Assembly (NCBI GenBank): GCA_014706295.1
Contig: JACSVZ010000016.1
Span: 10,273,168 to 10,337,167 of the forward strand
Direction: 5' to 3'
Length of the DNA stretch: 64,000 nt
Origin: Lycocorax pyrrhopterus obiensis
Taxonomy: Eukaryota; Chordata; Aves; Passeriformes; Paradisaeidae
A program made the translations under genes and the position numbers. Under the pieces are notes generated by a model. It searched no databases. It worked only from the letters and a program-made list of their open reading frames with translations, and was not told where the DNA came from. Shown here in pieces: positions 23,840-37,300 of this stretch (its first letter is position 1; every line of letters starts with the position of its first letter).

Positions 23840-26800
23840 CAGATATGGAAAAAAGAACTACTTAAGTGAAATGCTTAATACATTTCTGAATTGTAGATAT
23901 TAAATATAAAATCACAAACTAGTTATTTTGGCTTTTATTTTTTCATTAAAAACAATGGTGAGATGAACACGTTTCTACTTCAGTGAAGTTTTTTCGAAAA
24001 CAAAGTGGCTTTCACTACTTATATTTTCCAGTTCTGTTGTAGACTTACTAGAAATCCTGTTATTTGTCAGGAGTTTTTGCTGCCTCCTGACTCATGGTTT
24101 GACCTAATTGTGCATTATGTATATGTAGAAGAGCTCCTCTTTTTTCCTCTTTGGGTGCATTTGGAAAACTCGCTGGCCGCAGAACACTTGCGTTATTACC
24201 CGACACCGTCAGTTTCACCGTCTCAATGGGAGGATGCAGAGCTCACCCTAAAGGTCTTCAGCCCCCTACAGTCTGGGGCATGGAAAGAAAGATTAAAGGC
24301 ATTTCTGAGTTCTTCTCAGAAGCAGTAAGATAAATATATCTCATTGGGGTTTTTGCACTGAGGATTTTTTTGTTGTCAGGTCAACTCATATACTTGGCAA
24401 GGTTAAGAGGAAAGACTCTCGTAAGAAGTGGACAGCAAGGAAGAATTTGTTTCAGCTAAGTGAAAATTTGACTGAAGCAAGTAAGGATCCGTGGAATTCC
24501 CTGACTGCATGGGATATGCAAGCAGTTTATCAGAGATGGAAAATGGAAGAGAAGAGCAAGGAAGAGAACTACTGTTCCTTTCTGCTACTTGTTATTATCT
24601 CACTGTAGGTGAACAGCACACACAACTATTTGTGTGAACAGAAATTCGTGCGTGACACACTTTCTAGGCAAATTCCAACTAGTAATTTTTTTTAATTTTA
24701 GATTTTTAAATTAATGCAAGCAGTCATGCAAAGAGGAAAAACAGTCTTTGGGAAAGAGAACATTCTGTTCTACAACGCACTGTCACTTCTTTCTCCTAGA
24801 ATAGCTCTTACCTAGCAAAGGGCAAACTCCCAGGAGATCAATGTCCCTTAAAACAGTAATAGTGTTAACATTTTTCACGGCCGTGGTGTCACGATTAGCA
24901 TTGGAAATAACAGAGCAGAAGTGAGAAAGAGCTCCAGCAATGCACTGAGAAGTGTATGCATACACTGAGTCTGTTTGGGCAAGAGGAAGCAGAACATGCC
25001 AGAATAAAACAAGCTTGCAGAAAAAATCATGTAAACCCATTTAATGCACCAAGCAGAAACAAGGAACTATCAGAGAACTGCTCTTCTGCATTCTACAGAC
25101 CTGACAATTATGAGAAAAGACAGCACACAAAAACTCCCCTTAGTAAAAATTCACTGCACCCACTACTGACATAACAGAAATAGGAAGTGGCTTTCTACAT
25201 CTTTCCCTCAACTCAGACTGCTCTTGGGCTGGCCTTTCTGATTGAGTTCAGCATACCACAGGCTGACCTACTTCAGAACAAGTGGGTCATGATACAACTT
25301 TTAACTAGGAAGCTTAAACCCCACTCTTCTCTGCAAGCAAGAGTGTTTGAGTCAGAAACACTTGCTTCTTCTTATCCTTAGGATGGTACCTTGGCTCAAG
25401 AGAGGATTTTTCAGAACCTGCATTGGCAGGAAGAACCCAAGGTTCTCCAAAGGACGTTCTTCATAGTAACTGGACTGATTTTGCTTCCCATTGTCTGACA
25501 AGAGTTCCCTCCGGCACTGTAGATAAGTGTACATTGCAGCCTTTCAAAGCCTCTTGAATACAGACAGATGAGTTTTATAGTATCTTCACTTTCTGCCACT
25601 CCTGGAAGCTGCTGACATAAGCAAAAATGCACAGGGAGCAACTGATATATAAATTATCTTTCCAGGCTGATATCATCAATACTTTTGATCTCTGTACATA
25701 AAAGCTGATTATCTCATCCTGAATGTCTCAGCATTTAATTTTTCTTTCCAGTGTAGATATTTTTGAACTCCCTACAGTGTGCATTCTTTGAAGCGGGCTT
25801 TTCATGACTCATAGGCTGTGTGCACTCTTTAGACACTAAAAAAATACCAGCGCAATAATTTTGCCCCAGCAGTCTGAAAATTTTCCTTCTAAAAGCATAC
25901 ATTAGTTGCTCCTTTTCATGAATTTGAAGAAAAGTTGTATTTCTTCTTAAAAGTTAAGGTTTAATGGTATGGACAGGAGCTCAGTCTGCTGTATCATCAG
26001 AATCCCTCTTAACTAGTCTTCAAGTAGCAATGGAATAGCAAGTCCTTCCACTCACTCCCTCACCACAGTTTTCCCCTTTTCTGCCTAAAGCCTTCTCAGG
26101 TAATCCTACCTGTGCTACAGCTCTGGTTCTGTTTCGTCAGAAGGACATATTGTTTGTCACTGTCTATGTTTTTTGCACCCAGGCCTGTCCTCGGTAGCAC
26201 TGCAGGAAAAGCTTTGTCTCAGAACAGCGTTAACTCCTTGTCCCCACTCAGAGTCAGAAATTTTTTCTAGTGACTGTATAGGAGTGGAGCAAATAAGGCC
26301 ATCACACCAGTTCCTCTCTAGGTTGGCCTGGAGAGCCAACAGGGCTTAGAGGGATTGACTTTTGCCATGACTCCACTGCTCCCTAATCTTATGCTTACAG
26401 AAGCAAGGAAAGAGGTGAGAGCTGAGGTCTATTTGATTTATCATCTTCCAACTGTCATTATTGCACAGTAATCCCAGGTAATGACAAATTGTGCGGTGTC
26501 CGTGTTCAGACAAAGATTTGGAGCAAGAAAGTGAGGTGAAAATGTGCTGAACAACAGGTACTGATATCACTTGGAGCTTTGCAGTCTCTCCACTTCCCTC
26601 GCCCCTGTTTTGATTGTTTTGTTTAAATGTGACTAAAACAGTTAAACGTAGTACTTCCCGTTGGTGTTAAGTAATACTGAAGGTACCAGAAAGGCTGCAT
26701 GAATCTGTGTTTATGATGAACAAATTAAGTTTCAAGGCAGGAAGCAATGTCCGTGCCATGTTTGTTTGTTCATGTCATTTAAGTTAAAAGAACAGAAAAA

Positions 26801-27432
26801 TACTTATATTCTGAATTTATAATCTGTGTGGATACATATTACGCTAAACAAATACAAAAAGTTGTTAAGAAACTGGAGACCACCAAGATTTGGGGTTGTC
26901 AAAAAGTTATTTTTGAATAGGGTTGGTCCAAGTAAGTCAATTCAGTTGGAAAGCTGTTCGGACTGTTTTCAATAAAAGTATTTCTTATCTGTCTCAAGAC
27001 TTTCCACATACAAACAAGACAAAAGACTTAAAACAAACAAATGGGAATGAAAAACTCAGAGACCACTTTGTCCCTCAGCCGTGTCCTCAAGTAAGTCTGG
27101 AACTGGCCATTGTATTTTATTTCCTTGCTTTCAAAAAACCAAAGGACTGTCTTCAAAGTGAAGCTGTAGGGAGCCATATGGGTGTTTTTGGAAAAGTCAC
27201 GTATTGTTAAACACTGAGTGGGAATGTCTTGTATTGATCCATTGTCAACAATGTGGGCTATGAGATCGGCCAAAGGAAAATGTGTTTACAGGTTCCCCCT
27301 GTTGATGCTCTACAGCCATTTCAGCAGAAAGCTTGACTCAAATTTTTAGTGCTATTAAAGCATTATGTTTTAGCGATCCCATGTTGGTTATCTCTTTTGA
27401 ATTACCTTTTTTTTTTTCTCTTTTTAATGAAA

Positions 27433-27830
27433 TGCACATCCAAAGAAAGGCAGTGAAACTGGTGCAGGGTCTGGAGCACAAGCCTGTGAGGAGCAGCTGA
27501 GGGAGCTGGGGGTGTTTAGCTTGGGGAAAAGGAGACTGGGGGAACCTTATCACTTCCACAGCTCCCTGAGAGGAGGGTGTAGCGAGGCGGGGTCGGTCTC
27601 TTCTCCTGGGAACAAGTGACAGGGTAAGGGGAAATGGCCTCAAGTTGTGCCAGGGGAGGTTTCGATTGGATGTTAAGAACTGCTCAGGAATTGGTGGAAT
27701 CACCATTCCTAGCAGTGTTCTAAAGGCGTGTGGGCCTTGGGGACGTGGTTTAGTGGTGAACAAGGTGGTGCTGGGTTAATGGTTGGTCTCTATCATAAGG
27801 CCTTTTCCAGCCTAGATTCTGTGATTCTAA
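27433..27830 (+). mobile_element. CR1 LINE 3' fragment
   Basis: Sense CR1 3' region with intact terminal ATTCTGTGATTCT at about 27816. Landmarks are GGAGCACAAGCCTGTGAGGA, CTCCCTGAGAGGAGGGTGTA, TGTGCCAGGGGAGGTTTCG and GGACGTGGTTTAGTGGTGAA. 5' truncated. It sits about 230 bases before the DAW1 CpG island. Confidence 0.92.
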
Positions 27831-28230
27831 ACTGTATTTTCATACATGTTTCAGGCCTGAGTATCTCTTTAAAAAAATTAAACTGATTAGTTTTTTTAAA
27901 ATTTAATTAATCTTTGCCCTCTTTCCCTAACTATTCACTTTCCATATAGCTTTCATACACTTGCTATGCCATTACTCGTGGCTCTCCAGCACTCCAAATA
28001 TTATATAGTTTTTTAGTGCACTCCTTTCTAGATCCGCTTCTTTTCTGTCAGTGGCGCAATCCAGAAGCCCTCGCAGCTTTGTACGGACGGGGTAGTGCCA
28101 GCACAGGGGCGGTAACACCGACCCCGGGGAGGGCTCGGCTGCGCAGCCACGAAGACGCTTCCAGCTCACGGCCATGGCGGGCCCGGCGCCCTCGGCCCCG
28201 CGGCCGGAGCTGCGGCTGCGCGGCCGGGCC

Positions 28231-28244
28231 GTTGCCATGGCCGC
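28231..28244 (+). promoter_or_regulatory. Candidate RFX X-box upstream of DAW1
   Basis: GTTGCCATGGCCGC matches the palindromic X-box GTTGCCATGGCAAC at 12 of 14 positions, with a perfect left half. It lies 30 bases before the DAW1 start codon. RFX factors with FOXJ1 drive motile-cilium genes through X-boxes (established knowledge). The weak right half makes this a candidate only. Confidence 0.4.
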
Positions 28245-28273
28245 GGGCGGACGCGCGGGGCCGGGCGGCGGCG

Positions 28274-28313
28274 ATGGGGCTGAGGCGGCTGCTGCTGCGC
28301 TACTTCCCGCCGG
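28274..28313 (+). CDS. DAW1: DAW1 coding exon 1
   Basis: Encodes residues 1-13 ([13 protein letters not shown]) and the first base of Gly14, then donor GTGCGG. Matches the human N-terminus (LLLRYYPPG). Located inside the CpG island. The start context is GGCGATGG. Confidence 0.93.
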
Positions 28314-31300
28314 GTGCGGAGCGGGGCGGCCGGGGGGCTCCCGGCGCTGGCGGCGGCTGTGCCGGGGCGGGGGCAGCGCGGGGGGCCTGTGGCTGCGGGG
28401 CGTGCGGCGGGGGCCTGCGGGGCGGCGCGGGGGTGCGAGACCGCCCGTCATGGCGGGTGCCCTCACACCAGCACGGGCTGGGCACGGCCGGGCGGGTCCG
28501 TCGCGCACCTGCAGCCGGCCGGAGCGGAGGTGCCGCTGTTTTGTCCCGGTGCCTGGGTGAGAGGCTGCAGCTGGAAGCAGCTCGTCGCCCATCGCGGCTT
28601 TAATTGGGGTCTTACTGCCAAGGCAAGGCAGTCTTACATCACGGCAAGCACTTTAAAGGTCAACAGTGGTTGTAGCTGACACCAAAAAAATGTATTTGTG
28701 TTTTTAAATGTCTGTTTAGCAAAAAAAGTTACCACTCTCTACAGCTACCTGAAAGGAGGTTGTAGCCAGGTGAGGGTCGGTCTCTTCTCCCAGTGAATGG
28801 ATGAGAGGACATAGTCTTTAGGTGGGCCAGGGGAGGTTTAGATTGGATATTAGGAAGAAATGCTTCACAGAAACGGTGATCAGACGTTGGAAAGGGCTGC
28901 CCAGGGAGCTGGTGGGGTCACCGTCCCTGGAGGTGTTTAAGGAAGGACTGGGTGTGGCACTCAGTGCCAGGGTCTGGTTGACAAGGCGGTGTTGGGGCAG
29001 AGCCATGCTTTGAAAAGCAGTGCTGCCAGACTGTCATGGTTTATCCTGTACTCAGGTGGCTCCATGAAATTTCAGAAGTGAAACAAGCTGGAGATGGGCG
29101 GCTCAGGAGGTGTATTGGGAAAACAAATCTTCCTTTCAAATTAAATACTTTCCCTATGAACTTCGCAAAAGGCAGAATGACACAGAAGTTCATCTGAATT
29201 ATCTTTTCCCACAGAAAATCAAGGAGCAGCTGAGCTCTTTATCAGTTGTTTCAAAACAGGAAGCCATGTGGTTAAACATTTTAATACTCCTGCTCAGTGG
29301 AAGTTGCAGAGGTGCCAGAGCAAACCTGGAAATGTAAAGTGCTTTAGGACTTTTGATGCATTACTGCACTCAAGCCTTTGCAAACACTAGAATAAATATA
29401 ATGGGTTTTGTAAAATGTGTTTTCCAGGCTTCTTGGAACACCAAACTACAGCAAGTATCTTCAGAACAGCTTCTTTTAAATTAATGGTGATGAAATGATG
29501 CAAAAAGTTGTTGGAAAAAAGAGCTTGTTTATTTCCAGAATAGAAATCAGCTGAGAAATAATGTTGTTTAATATCTTTTTTCATATAAGCACATCAGAGT
29601 TGTTCATCACCATGCTTACTCTCAGCGAGAACAGCCAACCTCCTTCCAGCTTCAAGAACTGGAAATAGGTCTCCTGAAGTCAGTGGAGCTATAAAAGTGG
29701 AAGTGTTGCTGTCTACAGTGGATGTTAAAAAATTCCAGAGGTCTAATTTTGACCTGTTTATCACTTGTTTTTAAAGGAATTATTTTGGAATATGTAGAAG
29801 GTGGTGAGTCAAAGACCAGATCGATAGATCTACTTGATCTTAGACCTGAGTAAGTATGATATTATTTCAGATAACAGTACTCTCTACCTTTTAATAGCAT
29901 GTTCATATATGACTCTATTTGACTGTTTTAGACATAATTGAGGTCAGTTGTTATGTAAAGCCTACCTGCTCTACTCAGCCAGCTCTGGTAAGAATAGCTT
30001 CAGAAAAATAACAAAGTGCCACCATTAAATAAAGTTGCCAAAATTCGTGGAGTTTATTACACAGAAAGATACGAAGTAATATGGTTGTCTTAATATCAAC
30101 ATTGGTATGGAATAGGCCTTGCATGTAAGCCAAAGTCAGTGGACAGTGTAAAAAGCATATGCAAGATGAAAAATCCCAATTTAAAATTAATAAGTTTTGT
30201 CTACCTGGAACTGTCCAGTATAGTGCTGTGGATACAACCTATCGAGTCTCTTTGTGAAATAGATGAGTTGTCTGATGTTACTGAACAGGAGTGTAAACAC
30301 TGAGAGGATACTAATTTATGGGATGTAGTGGGTCCCATTTAGAAGACTGATGAAGAAAATCTCCTTTAGACTTGAATAATTCCCATACTAGCAGAAATGC
30401 TTGGCTTTCTTACTAAACTGATTTTAAGAGTGTATTGGTGATTTGACTGCTGGGTATTGTCAACCCTTAGTTTCTCACAGGCGGCCAGAAATCAGTAGTT
30501 ACCTGATGCCATGGAAAGATAATCCAGGTCCACAGACCAGCTGTGACCCACTCCCTGGGGGCTCCAGGGACATCAATAGACTGGACCATGTTGTGGTAGT
30601 TACTGTTACAACTAAGAGTTGTAGAAACAGCCATAGATTTCTGAAGCCACAGACAGAGATAAATTTAAGACTTTGCATATGTAATTTATCTTGTTACTAC
30701 TTCATGGGCAATTTGTTTGGAATTTATGGAATTCCAGTTTAATTCAGATACTTAAACTGACAGTTTGGGACACACATCTCCCATGTCTGATCCTCTGTGT
30801 AAATCGTTTGAAAAGATAAATTTCTTGCCAAGCTACAATTTTTAAAAGTTGAATTTTACTGTACAACTTCAGTAAGAGAGGGAAGGAAGTACAAAAACCA
30901 AGAAAGATTTATCCCTATTTCTTTAGGCCTATACAGAATGAGATAAATGCATAACATTTAATTGCTTGCTTCAGTTTCTCTGCAAGTAAATAATATTCTT
31001 GAGTTTGTATTCATAATTATTGCCAGAGGATGGAATGTGGTGGGTTTGTGTTTGGGGTATTTTTTGAGTTTGTTTTCATTCTTTTTTTGTAATTAGCACA
31101 GATGTCACAGCCTTAGTAGAAGAAATTCAAAAAGGAGAACCTCTCATCACAGCTTCCTGCTTGGAACATGTCGTACATCTAGTACAAAGATTGCAGGACA
31201 AGCTAGGGGAAAAACAGAATCACAAATTCTCTCTTTTTAAGGTCAGAGGCATCTTTCAAGTAATTTTGGGCATTTTGGGGGGTTTAAGTTGTGATACTGT

Positions 31301-34300
31301 GAGTATGTTTTTACTGCTGTGTATTGTGCCTGAGGGCAAAATTGGGACTCTATGACTGATTTCTTGGCACTTCTCAATCCCCTGTGCACTTCCAGAGCAA
31401 TTGAGTCTGGCCTGGTTGTTTCTGCCTGGAATTCCCCGCAAAAGGCTGAGAAGTATAACTGTCCCTAGGCATCGTTTACACAGGCTTATGCACTAGGGCG
31501 TGTTTTGGATGGAGAAAAATCAGTCTTTTATTTGTCAGATAAGAATTTGTGGGCCAGCAACACCCATAGTTACATTGAAACAAAACCTGTAAATAGACCC
31601 CAAGTAAATTAGCTGTTGGGAAAGGACCAAAAGATTTTCATACCGCTGTCTACTTGTTCTTCATTTTGTGAAGATTATGGGATTCATGCTATTATTTTAT
31701 GGGGTTTTATGCTACATGCAGTTGTCATTACTAATCCTGGTTTTCATTACTTTCTGTCATTACTATTATCTTTGAATGTTGATAAATTGATCTTAAACTT
31801 ACAGACAGCACTTGAAATATTGTTTCAAACAAATAGGATTTTTAAGAACAATGCTTAGAGAGAGCTTTCAGAGATCCAAATCCAGGATTCAGGCTGTCAG
31901 AACAGAATAGGTTTAATTGCATTTAATTGTGGAAATGAAACTTTCTTCCAGAGATTGCATGCTGCAGTCTGACATAGTTGACTGTTGTATCTTTATTGGA
32001 TCAGCAGATGGCAATGTGTAGCTGTTAAAGAATGTTGGTCAGTGCTGTGGTGTTTACTGTTACCTTAAATTAAGAGTGAAAATGAAGAAGTTTTTGGTTG
32101 GTTTGTTCAGCTAAAAAACCCTTACATGTTCCTAGGTATAACTTTGGTTCTTTTGACCAACAATATTCATCTGGGTGAATTCTGCAAAGATATATGTATT
32201 TAACCTTGAAAACAGAGCTATGTAATAAGGCATCTTAAATTGAAAAAGTTTCTCTTCTGAGTTTTGCTCTCAACTGAGATAATGCCTTGCTCTTCAAAAG
32301 CTTTTGAAATTGTTTGTTCTCAGAGACTGACAGATCTTCAAATTCTTGTTCAGACTTGAGTGTAAATGTATTTGTTCATTGTTGGGTGTAGTGCTGTGTT
32401 TGAGCTTCTGTATTTGGAAATAATAGAGGCAGACAAATCCAATCAGTACTGGCTTATTTCCTTCACTCAAGAGTGGTTAGAAGGGTGTGAAAAGAACTTG
32501 TTTGATGTTTCAGTTTCATTTAAGGCTTCTAAATGAAACATGAGTACCAGGTCCTTCTGAGATACTAATAAAATACAAGAGATGGTGGGAGTGAGATTTT
32601 TTTCATTTTCCCTCAAAAAAATGTTCCATGTGTGCATTGTTTGGAAATCAGTGGGGTTTTTTTCCTGTTGCATTGGAGTATAATCTGAAACAAGTGTATA
32701 AACTCATCTTTTTGTTGTTTCCAGTATTTGTGGTGATGGTGGTGTGTTAGGTACCCTGCAGAGAAACAAGCTTTTATAGCAATTTCTCAGGTTTTAAACT
32801 ATTACATGGCATGGGATGCTGTAGTGATTTGCAGATTTTTATCTTAGGTACAGCTGTAGAAGATTTTGCAGAACTGAGGTATATTTTTTCTAATATTGCC
32901 TTAGGGTTTGATTATTTTATCATTTGCAGAAGTAATTCTTGCTGGGTCAGAGTTCTGTGGATGAAGCAACTGCAGCACTGGGCATTGGAAGAACAGAATT
33001 AGTCTCATAATCTGAAATTACACAAAAACCCATCTCGTTTTCTTCCCTTTTTTGATAATTTCAAAATACCGTTGAGTTGTTCAGAGCTGCCTGCATGTAG
33101 TCCTAAAAATCTTATGGGTCAGATTTCCATAAATTTCCACAATTATTGATTCTCATGTGCAGATGGATATTGTGGCTCTTTTTAAAAAACACAATATTTC
33201 TGTCATTTCCACATCTTGATTGCTCATTCCCACTTCTGTAGCTAAATGTACAACTCGTGTTGCTTTCTCTTGAGAACAGAAATTGCTGTTTCTATAACAT
33301 AAAATACATTTTCTCTTTCTCTCTCCCTCTCAGTCCTTCACTTGACAATTGTTACTTCCATTTTGATGGGTCCCTACTCTTCTGAGCAGAAGATCTATGA
33401 GCCTCTCTCCTTTTCCTTTTGGAGACAGGCAGCTGGGAAAACTTGAGATAAGAAAAAGGAGTTGAAGCTCTGGTAATATGTCAGTGATTAAATCTCATTG
33501 TTCATAAATAGTTTCTTCTTCATTCTTACACTACAGAAAAGGCCTAGTGAACCACTGGGGTGTTTTTAACATCCCTTTACTTCACTGTCAGCAATTGTTG
33601 AGATTTCCCAGTTCATGATTTTATTATGCTTTAGACTTGAGGAGAGGGCAGCTTGTAATAGGTGCAAATTGTTCAAGTGCAAACCATGTTTTACAGCAGG
33701 CAGTTTATTCAAACACCAACCAGATTGTATGGTTCTGGTCTTCTTTTTAAAGTATCCTGGCATGGTGACTTCCACTGGCAGTATCTGAATTTATTTTCAC
33801 CTCTGTTTTATGAACCTTAGTATGTATTATTATGGCTATGGGATCATTCACATCCTATATTATGTCTGATTTATGACCTTAGAAACAATGTTAGAAAACA
33901 GTGCCCTCCTTAACCTACACAATGTGTGCAGATATTAAATTTGAAATTCTGCCTTGGAATTTTGTCTTGCTGAGTATCTTTGTTATGGTTTTGCACACCT
34001 TGTCATGACCTCATAGGACAGAGCTGAAGCTTGTATCTCTTCTTCCTGTTTTGTATAACAAAGTCATATGCCAGCTGGAAGCATCCCATACCCTAGCAGT
34101 CTCAAATACTCAATGTAACTGGATTTCTTGGTTCGCTGGATAAGGCTTAATATTAGTTGGGATTTCTTTCATCAGTGATCTCAGCAGGCGTGGTCTCCTC
34201 ATTTGTTTTGCCCATTCAGCTCTGGTCTAGAGTTACTTTGCCGGTCTTGGAGAAGGTGAAGAAAATGCAAACATGGGGAAAAAGAGTTCATTCATGTAAA

Positions 34301-37300
34301 GTGTAAAATTGAAATCAATACTATATAACATCTTCAGTGATAACCTGATGATTAATGTGGGATTTCTTCTCCTCTTACAGGAGGAGGAGAAAAAAATTAA
34401 TCTGTTGAATATTTTGAGCAATTTTGTTTATTTTGTTAGCATAAAATGTTTTTGCTCTCACTGTCCCCACTTCTATTTCAGGTGCTTAGAACACACATAT
34501 TGCCTCTGACTAATGTAGCATTTAACAAATCTGGTTCCCGGTAAGTTGCTTTCAAAGTCAAAGTACATAATCATTAATTGAAGTTTTGTACTTGTAAATT
34601 AAATGGTAAGGAAACTTCAGTGCTCTTATCTTTGCTGCAAAAAGAATTCAGCTCTGCTGCTTCTAAGCAGCTTCAGGCATAATTGGGGATTATATTTCAG
34701 GCCTCTGTGGGGAAAACCAATGGGAGATGCAAAAAAGTAGCAGGTGAGATTCAATTTATGTAATTTTTTTCTTCCACAGCCATAATCTGTCGACAATTAC
34801 CATATTACACAAAGAAGCACCTTTATGGCAATAAACTAAATATTGCTAAAAGCTAAATGAGTCTTTGACAAACTCATTTGGGAGTTTCACTGTAGTGAAA
34901 GTGTAGCTTTCATGTTAATTGATTTCACTGTGGACATATGTCTTATCATTTTTTCCTTCATGTCTTGAAAGCAGCAGCATGCTTTCTAGTTGAAATACAT
35001 TAAAGATTAAAAAAAAAAGTGTTTTTATGAATAATATGGTAAAAAGAAAGAAGAAAAGGAACCTCTATGGTCATTAATCTGTATTTTTGAAAGAAAGAGG
35101 AGATTTAGGATCTGAGACAATGCTAACTGAAATCTGTGGAAATAAATCATTTGGCTGTGCATTGGGACCAGTAAGATATTTGCTGTATTCAGAAATCAAT
35201 TTCTCTTTGCTTTAGCTTTATCACTGGAAGCTATGATAGAACCTGCAAACTATGGGATACAGCATCGGGAGAAGAGCTGCATTCACTGGAGGGACACAGA
35301 AACGTTGTCTATGCAATAGCTTTCAATAACCCCTATGGGTAAATAAATTTCTTCTGAGATTCTTCATAATTGCTAAGAATGTTATTTTGCAAATACTCTG
35401 ACATAGAATAGACTATTTCAAATTGAAAGAGTTCAGCTTCTGAATTTGAAGAGTTCAGCTATAGCTAATCACTCTGGGATGACACCATCATTATTTGTAC
35501 AAGAGATCCATTCAAACATGTTTTCTGCTACCATTTTTTAAAATAAAATTTTGAAATTCTAACCACAAATTTAATTAGGTATTCAGTCTTGTAAAAAATA
35601 TAAATGAGTCAGTTGAATATATTGAAACACAGTTTATTTCAGTAATATCTACATGACCAGATTGTGTTCTGAATGTTAATCATTCTCTTCTGCCTCCATG
35701 TAGTTGTATGTGATGTGAGATGTAAGTATTTATGGCAATCTGTGTTGCTTTAGTTAAGGAGAAAGAAGTGGATTTCTCCATTTCCCATTACACATTCAAT
35801 ATTATTTAGGACGTGATATAGAAATTTCACAGCTTTTGAGTAATTTTTGTGAAATCCACAAGGTGCTGCTGTGTGAACATCAGATATTAATTTTTGCACC
35901 ATTTGTTTTCTCCAGTAACTGTTTGCTCTAGGTTGGAATTGCCACCTGTTAGGTGAAGGGAATTGCATGTTAGCTACTGAAGTTTCATTTTCATTTGCTT
36001 CTTGAGGAAGCTGTCGTGTGAGAAAACCATTTTTTTTATGTAAAGTAAGATAAACGAATTCCTAGTTTTCTATTGAATCACGTTACTGTCAGATGTCCTA
36101 GTAATCAGTTGAACAATACACAATTAACATCAGGAAATAAATGTTAAAAGATTTGTTCTTACACTATTTGAAACTTCATCTCTTTCTTCTATATGAAAAG
36201 GAAAACTTAGACCCTGCTATGTCATTGTCTTATATTCTGATATTATTCTTTACTTGAGAAAAGCATTTAATGGAGTTCATTTATATAGCTTGGTGAAACT
36301 AATGACAAAAATCTGTGCAAAGGTCAATAACTAGACTGTAACATAAAAGTGGAGAAGCAACATACAGCAAGACAAAACCTGATGAGAACCTTGAACTACT
36401 TTAACATTAAAAATTTGATAAAAAAGAATTTTTTTCTGCTGTCTTTAGGTTTCAATACAGTGCCCCTTGGTACATTTTCTGGATACTTCACTTTAGTCTT
36501 GCTCTAACTGCAGATGGTCACGACACTTCCATTGACTTCAGTGGGAGTAGAGTTCAACTTTTAAAATTTGGGTGAACTGCATTTATAATTGTTGACAAAC
36601 AGATGTTATCTGATAGAATGGTATAACTTCTTAATGCATCTGTAAGTGCAGCACAACATCATCCCTAAAGCAGGTCAGTCATCAGTTATGAGCACTCCTG
36701 TGCTAGTAGATAGGCACAGTAGCTCTCTTAGAAGCTCATTGTGTCTGCTAATTTTTTGCCTTGCTGTAACCTGTGTTTGCGAAATCCTGCTGCAGGATCT
36801 CGTAGTGTGGCAGCAAGCACCAAAGTGCATGGGAGCTTCCAAGGCTGGGTGTTGTTTCTGTGGGTTCTGCTGTCTCTGGAGTCAGAGGGTTTTTCTAAAG
36901 AAAAATGATAGGATTTTTTTTTTTCTATTTAGTGACAAGATTGCCACTGGATCTTTTGATAAAACCTGCAAACTGTGGAGTACAGAAACAGGAAAATGTT
37001 ATCATACCTTCAGAGGACATAGTGCAGAAATAGTGAGTAGTTATGGATGCTTCTTATTCCTTTATGTTTCCTCACACCATCGTTGATGACTGTGAGTTCG
37101 AACTCCTGTGAGCTCCCACTGTAAAGCACAGTTATTGTGGTACATCTGTTCATACATCCAGATCTTGTTAACATTTCTGCACTGCAAGGGAAGATAGTCT
37201 GACAGTTCTTGAGATAGAATTAACCCTCATACACAGTTTGAAATTATATTTTTATTTTTACTTTGTTCCAATTTCCCTTGTTTGCTAAATGTTAAAACAT

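Larger units (their letters stand above)
17441..27432. other. Intergenic DNA between CCL20 and DAW1
   Basis: AT-rich, no conserved exon or RNA gene recognised. Holds a young CR1 fragment (23703-23839), the T-rich tract near 19.65 kb and a short (AAAC)n stretch near 22370. A 107-residue open frame at 24005-24328 shows no recognisable domain. Confidence 0.6.
28060..28620. promoter_or_regulatory. CpG island / DAW1 promoter
   Basis: About 560 bases of very GC- and CpG-rich sequence in otherwise AT-rich DNA, spanning the DAW1 start codon, exon 1 and the beginning of intron 1. No TATA box is evident, so a dispersed CpG-type promoter is likely. Open frames on both strands here come from composition, not from coding sequence. 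Confidence 0.85.

Noticed and set aside
27972..28592. 206-residue minus-strand and 195-residue plus-strand open frames at the DAW1 promoter
   Set aside because: Both are Pro/Arg/Ala/Gly-rich frames created by the CpG island. Only 28274-28313 of the plus frame is coding, supported by identity to DAW1 and splice phasing.
28822..29013. 63-residue open frame
   Set aside because: Decayed CR1 reverse-transcriptase tail, not an independent gene.
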